Below are positions 35,703-45,423 of a DNA stretch of 64,000 nt, one piece after another. The notes under the pieces are model-generated. The model worked only from the letters and a program-made list of their open reading frames with translations, searched no databases and was not told the DNA's origin. This stretch comes from Gillisia sp. UBA3175 (lineage in GTDB: Bacteria > Bacteroidota > Bacteroidia > Flavobacteriales > Flavobacteriaceae): contig DEXV01000006.1 in NCBI GenBank assembly GCA_002364325.1, positions 178,782-242,781 of the forward strand, written 5' to 3'. Numbering within the stretch: position 1 is the first letter of the stretch; every line of letters begins with the position of its first letter. The position numbers and the translations under genes are program-made.

Positions 35703-38700
35703 ATGACAGATCTTAACTTTAGTAAATGGAACAAAATACTAGGATGGTTAGTGTTTTTAATTTCCCTTACTACCTACTGGTTAACCGTAGAGCCCACAGC
35801 AAGTTTTTGGGATGCGGGAGAATATATAGCTACTGCAGCAAATCTGGAAGTGGGCCACCCACCTGGAGCCCCTCTTTATCAGATGCTTGGTGCATTTTTC
35901 TCAACCTTTGCGCCAGAACCTTCAAACATTGCTTTATTGGTAAATATGATGTCTGGTGTGGCCAGTGCCTTTACAATATTGTTCATGTTTTGGTCAATTG
36001 TATTATTGCTACAGAAGATTTCCGGTCCAGTAGAAACAATTTCTAAAGGTAAAAAGCTGGCAGTATTAGGTAGTGCGCTTGTTGGATCCCTTGCTTTTAC
36101 TTTTACAGATAGTTTTTGGTTTAACGCTGTAGAAGCTGAAGTATATGCAATGGGTGCTTGTACGATGTCTGTTCTTTTTTATCTTGGACTTTTATGGGAA
36201 CGTGATATGTTTGCGCCCCGGGGAAATAGATGGGTAATCCTTATCTCTTTTATAATCGGGCTTTCATTTGGTATTCACTTCATGGCGTTATTAACTATTC
36301 CCGCGATTGGTTTCCTATATTATTTCAAAAATTACGAGAAAATAACGATCAAGAATTTTATAATAGCAAATATTGCGGTAGTTGCAGTTCTTATGTTCAT
36401 ATTTAAATTATTGCTTCCGTATACGCTAACCTTTTTTGCTACTTCTGAAGTTTTCTTTACCAACGCTATTGGTTTACCATTTAACTCAGGTACCATAATT
36501 GCCCTTTTAATTATAATCGCTGCCTTTTATTTCGGAATTCGATATACCTTAAAAAAGAACTATTATCAGCTAAATACACTGCTGTTATCTATCCTATTTA
36601 TCTTAATTGGCTTTTCAAGTTGGACCATGCTACCTATTCGGGCAAATGCCAATACAGTGATCAACGAGAATAGTCCGGATAATGCCCGCGAGCTTCTTGC
36701 TTATTATAATAGAGAGCAATATGGAGAAACTCACCTATTCTACGGGCCACAATTCACCGAGATGTATAGCGGATTAGATCCAAATACCCCATATTTAGAC
36801 GACGCTCCTAATTATGAAAAAGATAGGGAAACTGGAAAATATGTGATTGTTAACGATTATAAAAATGCGAGGCAAAATTTAGAAGATAGCCATAAAACAG
36901 TACTCCCTAGAATGTGGAGCACACAACATGCTGCTAATTACATACAATTTACTGGACCACTGGATTTTACTATAAAACCAGAATATCAGAATGAAGAGCA
37001 ATTACAAATGGCAATCGCTGAATTCAGAAAAAATGTAGCAACTGGAAGTATAGATAATGATGATTATCACACTTTTTTAAACCAATTTAGTGAGTATCTA
37101 ATTATAGAAAAACCTTCATTTGGAGCTAATCTGGGATATCTTTTTGAATATCAATTCGGGTATATGTACTGGCGCTATTTTATGTGGAATTTTGTTGGAA
37201 GACAAAATGATATTCAAGGGGAATATTCAGATACCAATGGGAATTGGTTAAGCGGGATTAAATTTATAGATGAAATGAGGCTAGGTTCTCAAGACGATCT
37301 TCCAACAGACATGAAGGAAAATAAGGCTAGAAATACGTATTATTTCCTTCCCTTAATTTTAGGGCTTATCGGTCTCTTTTTTCACTTCAAAAAGGACAAA
37401 AAGGGGTTTTGGGTGCTTATGGTATTTTTCCTCTTTACAGGGATCGCCTTAAAGATCTATTTAAATGAACGGCCATTCGAACCAAGAGAGCGCGATTACG
37501 CTTTAGTTGGATCCTTTTATGTATTTGCAATTTGGATAGGATTTGGAGTTTATGCAATTTTCGATTCTATTAAAAAATATTTAAAGCCTACACTTGCCGC
37601 ACCTGTGGCTATTGCAGTTTGTTTATTAGCGGTTCCCACTGTTCTAGCATCTCAAAACTGGGATGATCATGATAGATCAGACAGATATTCTGCTTTAGCA
37701 ATGGCGAAGATGTATCTGGATTCGGTAGATGAAAACGCCATTTTATTCACGATTGGAGACAATGACACTTTTGCGTTATGGTATGCCCAACAAATTGAAG
37801 GCTATAGGAGAGATGTGCGTATCGTTAATACAAGTTTGTTTGCTACAGACTGGTATATCTCACAAATGAAACGAAAAGCTTGGGATAGCGATCCCATCCC
37901 TTCTCAATTAACTTATAAGCAGTTTAGAGCTGGAACTAATGAGTTTGTAATGTATCAGGAAGTAACCAAAGATACTATGTCCATTCAGAACTGGATGAAA
38001 TGGATTGCTAGTGATAACCCCGGAACTAAAGGGCAGCTGCAAAGTGGACAAATGGTAAATACCTTCCCTACCAAAAATATTCGCATCCCTGTAGATAAGA
38101 ATGCGGTTATTAAGAATGGTATTGTAAATGCAAAAGATGCCGATGAGATAGTAGATAATATTTTTATAGAACTGGAAGGAAATGTGATCTATAAGAACCG
38201 ACTCTTAATGCTGGATATTATAGCCAATAACAACTGGGAACGTCCTATTTATTTTACCGGCGGAAGTTATGGCGACGACGATTATCTATGGATGAAAGAA
38301 TACCTTCAGTTGGACGGTGTTGCTTATAAACTTGTTCCAATTAGAACAATGATAAGTCCCCGAAATCCTTATGAAATGGGAAGGGTAGATTCAGATAAAA
38401 TGTATAAGATCGCTAAAAATTGGGATTGGGGAAATATGGAAGACCCAAATATTTACCACGATCCTGAAACTAGAAAGAATTCTATTACCTACAGAAGTAA
38501 TCTTGGAAGGTTAATAGAAACGCTTATTGCAGAAAAAGATACTGCACGGGCTAAGGAGATGTTGGATCTGGCAATGGAAAAGATGCCTATAGACGATTAC
38601 GGATATTATACTTTGGTTGAGCCTTTTATCTCAGGTTATTTTGAAGTAGGCGAAGCGGAAAAGGCGAAAGCACTTTGGACAAAGATCGCTGGTAAATATC

Positions 38701-38999
38701 AGGAAAATCTAAAATATTATGCTGGTTGGGATGAAGACAGACAGTATAAGTATGCAGATGATATTATTACAGATATGGAACGATACCGTTCCTTGATCGA
38801 TCTTTTATTCAGGAACGGACAGCAAGAATTTGCAAGAAAGAAAGCTGAAGAATTCAACAATTACTTGAAGCTATTTCCGCGATTTTATGATGATAGTGAG
38901 CAAGAAGAGTCAGAACCAGTACAGCCAACAGATTCGGCTATAGAAAATGAATTCAAGACAGAACAGAGTCTTGAGGAATTAGATAGCACTATCGAATAA
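35703..38999 (+). CDS. DUF2723 family polytopic membrane protein (PMT-like, putative protein O-glycosylation)
   Basis: A 1098-residue protein with about ten membrane helices in the first half, an N-terminal motif DAGEYIATAANLEVGHPPGA that is the hallmark of the DUF2723/GT117 family and resembles the acidic first loop of mannosyltransferases, and large soluble regions in the second half including TPR-like helices (ETLIAEKDTARAKEMLDLAM). Fellow members are inferred to transfer sugars from lipid-linked donors to secreted proteins; in Bacteroidota general O-glycosylation is well known. The C-terminal 30 residues are acidic. It precedes the deacetylase gene by 13 bp, which suggests co-transcription. 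Confidence 0.85.
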   Translation: MTDLNFSKWNKILGWLVFLISLTTYWLTVEPTASFWDAGEYIATAANLEVGHPPGAPLYQMLGAFFSTFAPEPSNIALLVNMMSGVASAFTILFMFWSIVLLLQKISGPVETISKGKKLAVLGSALVGSLAFTFTDSFWFNAVEAEVYAMGACTMSVLFYLGLLWERDMFAPRGNRWVILISFIIGLSFGIHFMALLTIPAIGFLYYFKNYEKITIKNFIIANIAVVAVLMFIFKLLLPYTLTFFATSEVFFTNAIGLPFNSGTIIALLIIIAAFYFGIRYTLKKNYYQLNTLLLSILFILIGFSSWTMLPIRANANTVINENSPDNARELLAYYNREQYGETHLFYGPQFTEMYSGLDPNTPYLDDAPNYEKDRETGKYVIVNDYKNARQNLEDSHKTVLPRMWSTQHAANYIQFTGPLDFTIKPEYQNEEQLQMAIAEFRKNVATGSIDNDDYHTFLNQFSEYLIIEKPSFGANLGYLFEYQFGYMYWRYFMWNFVGRQNDIQGEYSDTNGNWLSGIKFIDEMRLGSQDDLPTDMKENKARNTYYFLPLILGLIGLFFHFKKDKKGFWVLMVFFLFTGIALKIYLNERPFEPRERDYALVGSFYVFAIWIGFGVYAIFDSIKKYLKPTLAAPVAIAVCLLAVPTVLASQNWDDHDRSDRYSALAMAKMYLDSVDENAILFTIGDNDTFALWYAQQIEGYRRDVRIVNTSLFATDWYISQMKRKAWDSDPIPSQLTYKQFRAGTNEFVMYQEVTKDTMSIQNWMKWIASDNPGTKGQLQSGQMVNTFPTKNIRIPVDKNAVIKNGIVNAKDADEIVDNIFIELEGNVIYKNRLLMLDIIANNNWERPIYFTGGSYGDDDYLWMKEYLQLDGVAYKLVPIRTMISPRNPYEMGRVDSDKMYKIAKNWDWGNMEDPNIYHDPETRKNSITYRSNLGRLIETLIAEKDTARAKEMLDLAMEKMPIDDYGYYTLVEPFISGYFEVGEAEKAKALWTKIAGKYQENLKYYAGWDEDRQYKYADDIITDMERYRSLIDLLFRNGQQEFARKKAEEFNNYLKLFPRFYDDSEQEESEPVQPTDSAIENEFKTEQSLEELDSTIE

Positions 39000-39012
39000 T
39001 TGTAACAAAGCA

Positions 39013-39651
39013 ATGGCATATTTTAAAAATATTTCAACAGTGGGGAAGCTAATTTATCCTTCCCTACTGTGGAATATACCGACTAACTCCAAAATCATTT
39101 ATCTCACTTTCGACGATGGACCTCATCCAGATATCACTCCATGGGTTTTAAACGAATTAAGAAAACATAAGGCAAAAGCTACTTTTTTTTGTGTAGGAGA
39201 GAATCTCACAAAATATCCAGAGGTATATAAAGCAGTGATCAATGAAGGCCATTCCTGCGGAAATCACACTTACAATCACTTAAATGGCTGGAAAAGTAAA
39301 ACTTCAGAATACCTAGAAAATGTTTCTAAAACTGGGAATGTTATGCTTGGAGAGTTGGGACAAATAGGTAACAAAAAACTATTCAGGCCTCCATATGGAA
39401 AGATAAAACCAGCGCAAATTAAAGCTTTGCAAGATAGGGACTACCAAATTGTAATGTGGGATGTATTAAGCGCCGATTTTGATTTTGAAATATCTAGCGA
39501 GCAATGTTATAGAAATGTTGTAAATATAGCACAACGGGGAAGCATCGTGGTTTTTCATGATAGCCTAAAAGCATCAGAAAAACTAAAAGAAGTTTTACCT
39601 AGAGTTATAGATTATTTTACTGAAAAGGGATTCAGCTTTAAGGCACTTTAA
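39013..39651 (+). CDS. Polysaccharide deacetylase (NodB family)
   Basis: The 212-residue protein carries the NodB signature: TFDDGPHPDITPWVL with the catalytic and metal Asp, the metal-binding SCGNHTYNHLNGW, the RPPYGKIKP block and WDVLSADFDF near the end, where HDS (VVFHDSLKAS) supplies the last catalytic His. Such enzymes remove acetyl groups from GlcNAc in peptidoglycan, chitin oligomers or capsule. No signal peptide is obvious, so it may act at the cytoplasmic side or need an unusual route. It starts 13 bp after the DUF2723 gene and its last three bases overlap the convergent thioredoxin-like gene. Confidence 0.9.
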   Translation: MAYFKNISTVGKLIYPSLLWNIPTNSKIIYLTFDDGPHPDITPWVLNELRKHKAKATFFCVGENLTKYPEVYKAVINEGHSCGNHTYNHLNGWKSKTSEYLENVSKTGNVMLGELGQIGNKKLFRPPYGKIKPAQIKALQDRDYQIVMWDVLSADFDFEISSEQCYRNVVNIAQRGSIVVFHDSLKASEKLKEVLPRVIDYFTEKGFSFKAL

Positions 39652-39944
39652 ACGTATTCCTTAAGTAAGCCAATAAGAGTATTCGCATCCTGCTCCCCAT
39701 TTTGTCTCCATTTCATCTCTCCATCTTTGTAGATCATAAGCGTTGGAAGACCTTTCACTCTTAGAGCTTCAGCTAATTGAGGATTCTTATCAACATCTAT
39801 CTTAATGATCTTAGCTTTATCGCCAAGAGCTGCTGCTACATCCCTAAGAACGGGATGCATGGATGTTGAAGCTTCATTCCACTCGGTATAAAAATCCAAT
39901 AAAACGGGAATGTTTAAATCTATTAATTCACCAAATTTTGACAT
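39648..39944 (-). CDS. Thioredoxin-fold protein lacking active-site cysteines
   Basis: The 98-residue sequence is plainly thioredoxin (PVLLDFYTEW, KAKIIKIDVDKNPQLAEALR, VKGLPTLMIYKDGEMKWRQ), with the cis-proline loop kept. The CGPC site has become N23-E24-A25-S26, so both redox cysteines are gone. It cannot act as a dithiol reductase and may serve as a binding or scaffold protein. It appears to be a diverged paralogue of the intact thioredoxin at 33555-33854. No frameshift or stop is present, so the substitution is in an otherwise healthy gene. Confidence 0.88.
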   Translation of the reverse strand: MSKFGELIDLNIPVLLDFYTEWNEASTSMHPVLRDVAAALGDKAKIIKIDVDKNPQLAEALRVKGLPTLMIYKDGEMKWRQNGEQDANTLIGLLKEYV

Positions 39945-40020
39945 AAAATTAAAAGCTAAATTTAAATTAGATCTTAATACCTACCTATATAATTAAATCA
40001 AATATACTAATTTCTTTGAA

Positions 40021-41250
40021 TTATGCGGGTTTTGAGCCTTTTCTCAATTCTATAACTGTTATTTCTGGCCAAATTCCAACTCTTCCAGGATAGGCTAAAT
40101 ACCCAAATCCCCTATTTACATTAATATATCTTCCAAATTCCTCATAGATACCAGCCCAGTTTTCATATCTATATTGCACAGGACTCCATTTGAACCAACC
40201 GGGAATTTCAATTCCAAATTGCATTCCATGAGTATGCCCACTCAAGGTTAACTGATAGTTATTAGGGTCTGTCTTTATTTTCTCTTGCCAATATGAAGGA
40301 TCATGGCTCATTAAAACTTTAAAATCTGTTTGGGCTACTGCTTTTCCTGCTAGGTCAAGATCTCCTTGCTTTTTAAATCCACCAGAACCCCAATTCTCTA
40401 CTCCTACCAATGCAATGCGCTCTCCTCCTCTTTTTAAAAACCGGTGCTCATTTAATAAAAGATCCCATCCCATTTTGGAATGCACATTTTTTAAAGATTC
40501 TAAATTTTCTATTCTAGCCTGTTCAGATTCCCATTCCACATAGTCCCCATAATCATGATTTCCCAAAACAGAAAATACTCCATCTTTTGCTGAAACCTTA
40601 GAAAACGTTTCCATCCAAGGATCCATTTCTGTGGCTTTATTATTTACAAGATCTCCAGTGAACAGAATTGCGTCACTTTCTTGCAGATTGATTAGATTTA
40701 TAGCATATTCTATCTTTTCTTTATTGTCAAAACTTCCACTATGAATATCGCTTATTTGGGTGATCTTATATCCATCGAACGCTGCAGGAAGATCTTCAAA
40801 ATGCATGGTATAGGATAATACTTTATAATTATATTTACCCTTATACATACCATACAATAGAGAAGCAAAAGGAATAACCGCGATGCCCAAGGCGATCTGA
40901 CTTAAAAATTTTCTTCTTGAAGGAATTTCGAATGAATTATTCGAAACGGAACTCAGTTTATAAAAAATAGCCACAAAAAATCGAACAATATCTTCTCCAA
41001 ACATAAACACAGTAAGCAAGATCTTACTAGCCATAAATGCCAAAACAAAACCCATAGCGTAGCCTCTTGCTCCACCAAAACCTCCACTGGGATTGGGTTG
41101 ATTGAATTGATAAATAAAATTACCAAGAACTAAAAGGGAGAGGATAACATAAGAAAGATGAACCCAATTATTTCTAGTGAGGGTTTTAATTGCTTGAAAT
41201 GCGTAAATATCAACTAGAATATAGAAACAAATAAATAAGAACCAACGCAT
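40021..41250 (-). CDS. Membrane-bound calcineurin-like metallophosphoesterase
   Basis: A protein of about 409 residues. The first 150 residues contain three or four membrane helices (MRWFLFICFYILVDIYAFQA, YVILSLLVLGNFIYQF, GFVLAFMASKILLTVFMFG and LSQIALGIAVIPFASLLYG). The catalytic domain has QISDIHSGSF, FTGDLVNN, LGNHDYGDY, MSHDPSYW and SGHTHGMQFG. Members such as YaeI-type enzymes act on lipid phosphates (for example UDP-diacylglucosamine), but the substrate here is unknown. I chose ATG at 41250; an upstream TTG at 41271 would add seven residues. Confidence 0.9.
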   Translation of the reverse strand: MRWFLFICFYILVDIYAFQAIKTLTRNNWVHLSYVILSLLVLGNFIYQFNQPNPSGGFGGARGYAMGFVLAFMASKILLTVFMFGEDIVRFFVAIFYKLSSVSNNSFEIPSRRKFLSQIALGIAVIPFASLLYGMYKGKYNYKVLSYTMHFEDLPAAFDGYKITQISDIHSGSFDNKEKIEYAINLINLQESDAILFTGDLVNNKATEMDPWMETFSKVSAKDGVFSVLGNHDYGDYVEWESEQARIENLESLKNVHSKMGWDLLLNEHRFLKRGGERIALVGVENWGSGGFKKQGDLDLAGKAVAQTDFKVLMSHDPSYWQEKIKTDPNNYQLTLSGHTHGMQFGIEIPGWFKWSPVQYRYENWAGIYEEFGRYINVNRGFGYLAYPGRVGIWPEITVIELRKGSKPA

Positions 41251-41271
41251 GGGGTATTCAATTTTTGGCAA

Positions 41272-41668
41272 AGATACTTTTAATCACTGCTTTAAGTTTT
41301 GATTTTATAGATATATTAACGCCTCTATAGCCCTAAACATATATATTTTTATAACAATTACTTTTGTCTCTTTTTTTTGGAAAGTTTACAAAAATCTAAA
41401 TTTATTTCTTTTTAAGACATTCATTAGGTAATAGATATTTGATAATGCTTTAATATCATTTATTTTTAAAGGGCGAATGTTGAAATTTGCTAGTAATTTA
41501 AAAAATGTCTAGTTGTTCCTGTACTAAGCGGAATTATTTTAGGACCTTATATTTATAAAAAATTTAATTATTGATACCCTGAGTCATCTCGATATCTCGT
41601 TAAAGGCTAACGAATTTCTTATGAGTCCTTTTAAATAATTAATTTAGCAATTACAAAACATCGAAAAC
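41272..41668. other. Intergenic region with decayed sequence
   Basis: About 400 bp. A 23-codon fragment translating to CLVVPVLSGIILGPYIYKKF at about 41511-41574 looks like a piece of a membrane protein but has no start and no extended frame. A short CCTGAGTCATCTCGATATCT block resembles dispersed intergenic repeats. Nothing is firmly supported. Confidence 0.3.
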
Positions 41669-42664
41669 TTGAAAAGGCAGGAATTTATTATAAAAACTTC
41701 TCTAGCATCTGCCGGAATAAGCATATTTTCGAATTCAATTTTCGCATTTAATATTAAGGACACCCATAAAAATTTAAAAATGATCCAAAATAAATCAAAA
41801 GTATTCCCACTAACAATTGCGACCTGGAATTTTCCGAATGCCAGTAAGCGAGCTGGACAATTGCTTGCAGAAGGCGCTTCGGCATTAGATGCGGTAGAGC
41901 AAGGCGTAATGATCGAGGAAGCAGATATTAGAAACACCACCGTTGGGAAAGGAGGCGCTCCAGATAGGGATGGAAATGTAACGCTAGACGCCTGCATCAT
42001 GGATCCTTCCGGAAACGCCGGCGCAGTGGTATATTTAAAGCATACTTCGCATGCTGCGTCAGTAGCTAGAAAGATCATGGAAGAAACTCCCCATGTAATG
42101 CTAGCGGGAGAAGGAGCCGATCTTTTTGCAGCACAACAAGGTTTCGAAAAAGAAGAACTGTTTACAGAGAACTCTAAAGAAGCATATAAAGAATGGCTTA
42201 AAAAGAAAGAATACAAACCAATAATCAATATTGAAAACCACGACACTATTGGAATGTTATGTATAGATAAAAATGGAGATCTAGCAGGAGCTTGTACTAG
42301 TTCGGGACTTTCTTATAAAATTAACGGGCGCGTTGGAGATTCCCCTATAATTGGATCTGGATTATTTATAGATAATGAAGTTGGTGGCGCAGTTGCTACC
42401 GGAATGGGGGAAGCAATCATGAAAAGCGTGGGCAGTTTTCTTATTGTAGAGCTAATGCGTCAAGGAAAATCTCCTCAAGCGGCATGTGAAGAAGCGATTA
42501 ACAGAATAATAAAATCGAATCCCAATTATAAAGATTTTCAGGCTGCTTTTATCGCAGTTAACAAAAAAGGAGAATTGGGTTCTCATTGCATCCAAAAAGG
42601 CTTCAGTTATGTGAAATATCAAGATGGTAAGAACGAAAATATTTTAAGCTCTTATAATTTTTAG
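41669..42664 (+). CDS. Glycosylasparaginase-family Ntn-hydrolase (exported)
   Basis: The 331-residue enzyme belongs to the N4-(beta-N-acetylglucosaminyl)-L-asparaginase family. The autocleavage site is HDTIGMLCID with the nucleophile Thr near 193, and the substrate loop GRVGDSPIIGSGLFIDN and GMGEAIMKS follow. The start is TTG at 41669; it gives a signal peptide (KTSLASAGISIFSNSIFAF), so export is likely; a start at ATG in the MIQNKSK region would remove it. Known activities are cleavage of the GlcNAc-Asn bond or of asparagine/isoaspartyl peptides. Its position beside cphA and the related IaaA suggests involvement in Asp-linked peptide breakdown, but this is inference. Confidence 0.88.
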   Translation: MKRQEFIIKTSLASAGISIFSNSIFAFNIKDTHKNLKMIQNKSKVFPLTIATWNFPNASKRAGQLLAEGASALDAVEQGVMIEEADIRNTTVGKGGAPDRDGNVTLDACIMDPSGNAGAVVYLKHTSHAASVARKIMEETPHVMLAGEGADLFAAQQGFEKEELFTENSKEAYKEWLKKKEYKPIINIENHDTIGMLCIDKNGDLAGACTSSGLSYKINGRVGDSPIIGSGLFIDNEVGGAVATGMGEAIMKSVGSFLIVELMRQGKSPQAACEEAINRIIKSNPNYKDFQAAFIAVNKKGELGSHCIQKGFSYVKYQDGKNENILSSYNF

Positions 42665-42694
42665 AACTATAAAAATTACAGAAATTTTAAAATC

Positions 42695-45313
42695 TTAAAC
42701 ATCCTGAGCTTCTTCCTCTTGCAATCTTTGAATTAGTGCTAAAACTTCGGTTACGACATCACTGCATATTACAATTAGCGACCCTTTAATGGCATTCTGA
42801 ATAGCATAAGTGGTTGCTTCTTTTTCATTGGGAACTACCGTGGTTTTTTTATTGGGATCAGATTTATTGATCCCTTTGCTTAGCATATCAATTAATTCTT
42901 TCTCACTTCTACCCCTAAGGTTTTTATCCTGGCGAATTATAATTTCATCAAACATTTCAGCAGCAATACTTCCGATTTGCATAGTATCTTCTTCCTTTCT
43001 ATCTCCAACCCCAGCGATGATTCCTACTTTAACAGTACAATCTATTTTATCCGTAAATTTCTTCAAGGCTCTCATTCCTGAAGGATTATGAGCATAATCT
43101 AACAAAACCTGAAAATTTTTGAATTGAAATAAGTTTAACCTTCCCGGCGTTTGTGCTGGCGAAGGATTAAAGGTTTGCAATGCAAGTTTTATATCTTCTA
43201 TGGTGACCCCTTTTAAATAGGCAGCCAATACTGCGGGAAGGATGTTCTGAATCATAAATCCTGCCTTTCCTCCAAAAGTTAAGGGAATATTTGCTGCTTT
43301 CATGATTCTTAATTTCCATTCTCCTCTACAAATGGTAATATATCCATTTTCATAAATTGCAGAAAGTCCATTTTTCTTTTGCATTGCCTTAATTCTCGGA
43401 CTATTTTCGTTCATTGAAAAAAGAGCAATATTAGAAACTACTTTTTTTCGCATTTTATAAACCAGGTCATCATCTGCGTTGAGAATTGCATAACCATCTG
43501 GAACTACAGTTTCTGGAATAATTCCTTTTACCTGAGCCAATTGTTGAATCGAATGAATTCCTTTAAGTCCCAAATGATCTTCTGAAACGTTGGTAACAAT
43601 ACCTATATCACAATTATGGAATCCTAATCCCGCCCTTAATATTCCGCCTCTCGCGCATTCTAAAACAGCGAAATTCACAGTAGGATCTTTTAGTACAAAT
43701 TCTGTACTGCCAGGACCTGTGCAATCCCCTTTCATTAACAATCTATTCTGAATATAAACCCCATCGCTAGTGGTATACCCAACTTTAAACCCTGTTTGTT
43801 TTGCCATATGTGCTATCAACCTGGTGGTGGTAGTTTTACCATTGGTACCGGTAACTGCAATTATTGGTATTTTACCTGTGGTCCCGTGAGGGAAAAGAGC
43901 TTCAATAACAGGAGCTGCAACATTTCGAGGCAAACCTTTGGTAGGAGCCAGATGCATTCGGAAACCTGGACCCGCGTTTACCTCGATAACAGCTCCACCA
44001 GTTTCAGAAAGTGGTTTGCTAATATCTGTGGTTATAATATCTATCCCACAAATATCAAGATCAATAATTTTTGAAATACGTTCAGCCATAAAAAGATTGT
44101 CGGGATGAACTACATCGGTAACATCTTCTGCCGTGCCGCCAGTACTTAAATTAGCAGTGTCCTTTAAAATAAATCGTTCTCCTTTTTTCAAAACAGTTTT
44201 CAACGTATAACCTTTAGAAACAATAATACCTTTGGTAACATTATCTATAGTGATAAGCGTCAACATTTTTTCATGACCGTACCCTCTTCTTGGATCTTGG
44301 TTTACTTCATTTATCAATTCCTTTATTGAATTTTTTCCATTTCCTACCACATGCGCAGGAGTGCGCCGGGATGCTGCTACCAACTTATTATTAATCACCA
44401 AAAGTCTATAATCCTCACCTGTAATCTGTTTTTCTATTAGCACCTTATAAGATATCTTTTTGGCAGTATTAAATCCCAAAAGAGCCTCTTGATAAGTATT
44501 GATATTTATAGTAACACCGCGACCATGATTTCCGTTTATGGGCTTAATCACTAAGGGAAATCCTAAATAATTAATTACCTCTTGCATTTCAGTATCCTCA
44601 CGTAAAATTTCTCCTTTGGCTACAGGAATTTCTGCTTGTTCCAATAAATATTTGGTTTCTACCTTATCTCCGGCAATATCTACCCCAATATTGCTGGTAT
44701 GGCAAGTAACTGTTGCCTGTATTCTTTTTTGATTTGCCCCATAGCCTAGTTGGCATAACGAATGCTTATTTAGCCTTATCCAAGGGATACCACGATTTAC
44801 GGCTTCCTCTACAATAGCTCCCGTACTTGGACCTAACCTTGCGTTTTCTCTAATTTCTTTCATTTCCTGAATATCGACTGTTAGATCGTATTCTTGACTA
44901 TTAATTAAGGCCTCACAAATTTTAACGGAAGCTCTTGCTGCATAATAGCCAACTTCCTCTTCCATATAATCAAAAACTACATTATAAACGCCAATTTCAC
45001 CATAGCCGCGGGTTCTTCCAAAGCCAACATCCATTCCTGCTAGAGTTTGAATTTCCAGGGCAATATGTTCAATAATATGTCCCATCCAAGTGCCTGTTTT
45101 TACCCTTGAAAAGAATCCTCCGGGCACCCCTTCTGAGCAACGATGCTCATACATATTAGGAAACATGTTTTCCAACCTATCAGAAAACCCGTCAATTTTA
45201 TCTGATGGTCGATCTTCCATCTCTTCTAGATCCAAAACCATTACTATTAATTTATGTCTTCTAATAGACCAATAATTTGGTCCTCGAAGTGCATGTATTT
45301 CTCTAATTTTCAT
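42695..45313 (-). CDS. cphA: Cyanophycin synthetase CphA
   Basis: The 872-residue protein has the three-part CphA1 layout. The N domain (1 to about 160) includes TWMGHIIEHIALEIQ, a HxxEH-type site reported as a hydrolytic centre in CphA1. The ATP-grasp domain (about 215-480) has FPLVIKPINGNHGRGV and a DICGIDI/ETGGAVIEVNAGPG metal/ATP site. The Mur ligase domain follows, with P-loop VTGTNGKTTTTRL (about 490) and LLDYAHNPSGM. It polymerises L-Asp and L-Arg with ATP into cyanophycin granules in the cytoplasm. cphB lies divergently 110 bp away. Length is that of a full enzyme. Confidence 0.96.
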   Translation of the reverse strand: MKIREIHALRGPNYWSIRRHKLIVMVLDLEEMEDRPSDKIDGFSDRLENMFPNMYEHRCSEGVPGGFFSRVKTGTWMGHIIEHIALEIQTLAGMDVGFGRTRGYGEIGVYNVVFDYMEEEVGYYAARASVKICEALINSQEYDLTVDIQEMKEIRENARLGPSTGAIVEEAVNRGIPWIRLNKHSLCQLGYGANQKRIQATVTCHTSNIGVDIAGDKVETKYLLEQAEIPVAKGEILREDTEMQEVINYLGFPLVIKPINGNHGRGVTININTYQEALLGFNTAKKISYKVLIEKQITGEDYRLLVINNKLVAASRRTPAHVVGNGKNSIKELINEVNQDPRRGYGHEKMLTLITIDNVTKGIIVSKGYTLKTVLKKGERFILKDTANLSTGGTAEDVTDVVHPDNLFMAERISKIIDLDICGIDIITTDISKPLSETGGAVIEVNAGPGFRMHLAPTKGLPRNVAAPVIEALFPHGTTGKIPIIAVTGTNGKTTTTRLIAHMAKQTGFKVGYTTSDGVYIQNRLLMKGDCTGPGSTEFVLKDPTVNFAVLECARGGILRAGLGFHNCDIGIVTNVSEDHLGLKGIHSIQQLAQVKGIIPETVVPDGYAILNADDDLVYKMRKKVVSNIALFSMNENSPRIKAMQKKNGLSAIYENGYITICRGEWKLRIMKAANIPLTFGGKAGFMIQNILPAVLAAYLKGVTIEDIKLALQTFNPSPAQTPGRLNLFQFKNFQVLLDYAHNPSGMRALKKFTDKIDCTVKVGIIAGVGDRKEEDTMQIGSIAAEMFDEIIIRQDKNLRGRSEKELIDMLSKGINKSDPNKKTTVVPNEKEATTYAIQNAIKGSLIVICSDVVTEVLALIQRLQEEEAQDV

Positions 45314-45423
45314 AATTTTTTATATAAAAGTTTTTCCTGCAAGAGAAAAAAGGGAATTATGACGTTAATTTATGTATAGGCAAAATATTAAACTATTTTT
45401 ACGGCATAATTTAATTTTTAATT

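Noticed and set aside
41511..41574. Short membrane-protein-like fragment (CLVVPVLSGIILGPYIYKKF)
   Set aside because: Only 23 codons without start or extended frame; not enough to claim a pseudogene.
41644..42246. 200-residue reading frame on the minus strand opposite the glycosylasparaginase gene
   Set aside because: It is the antisense image of a well-recognised enzyme with intact motifs; its own translation has no family features.
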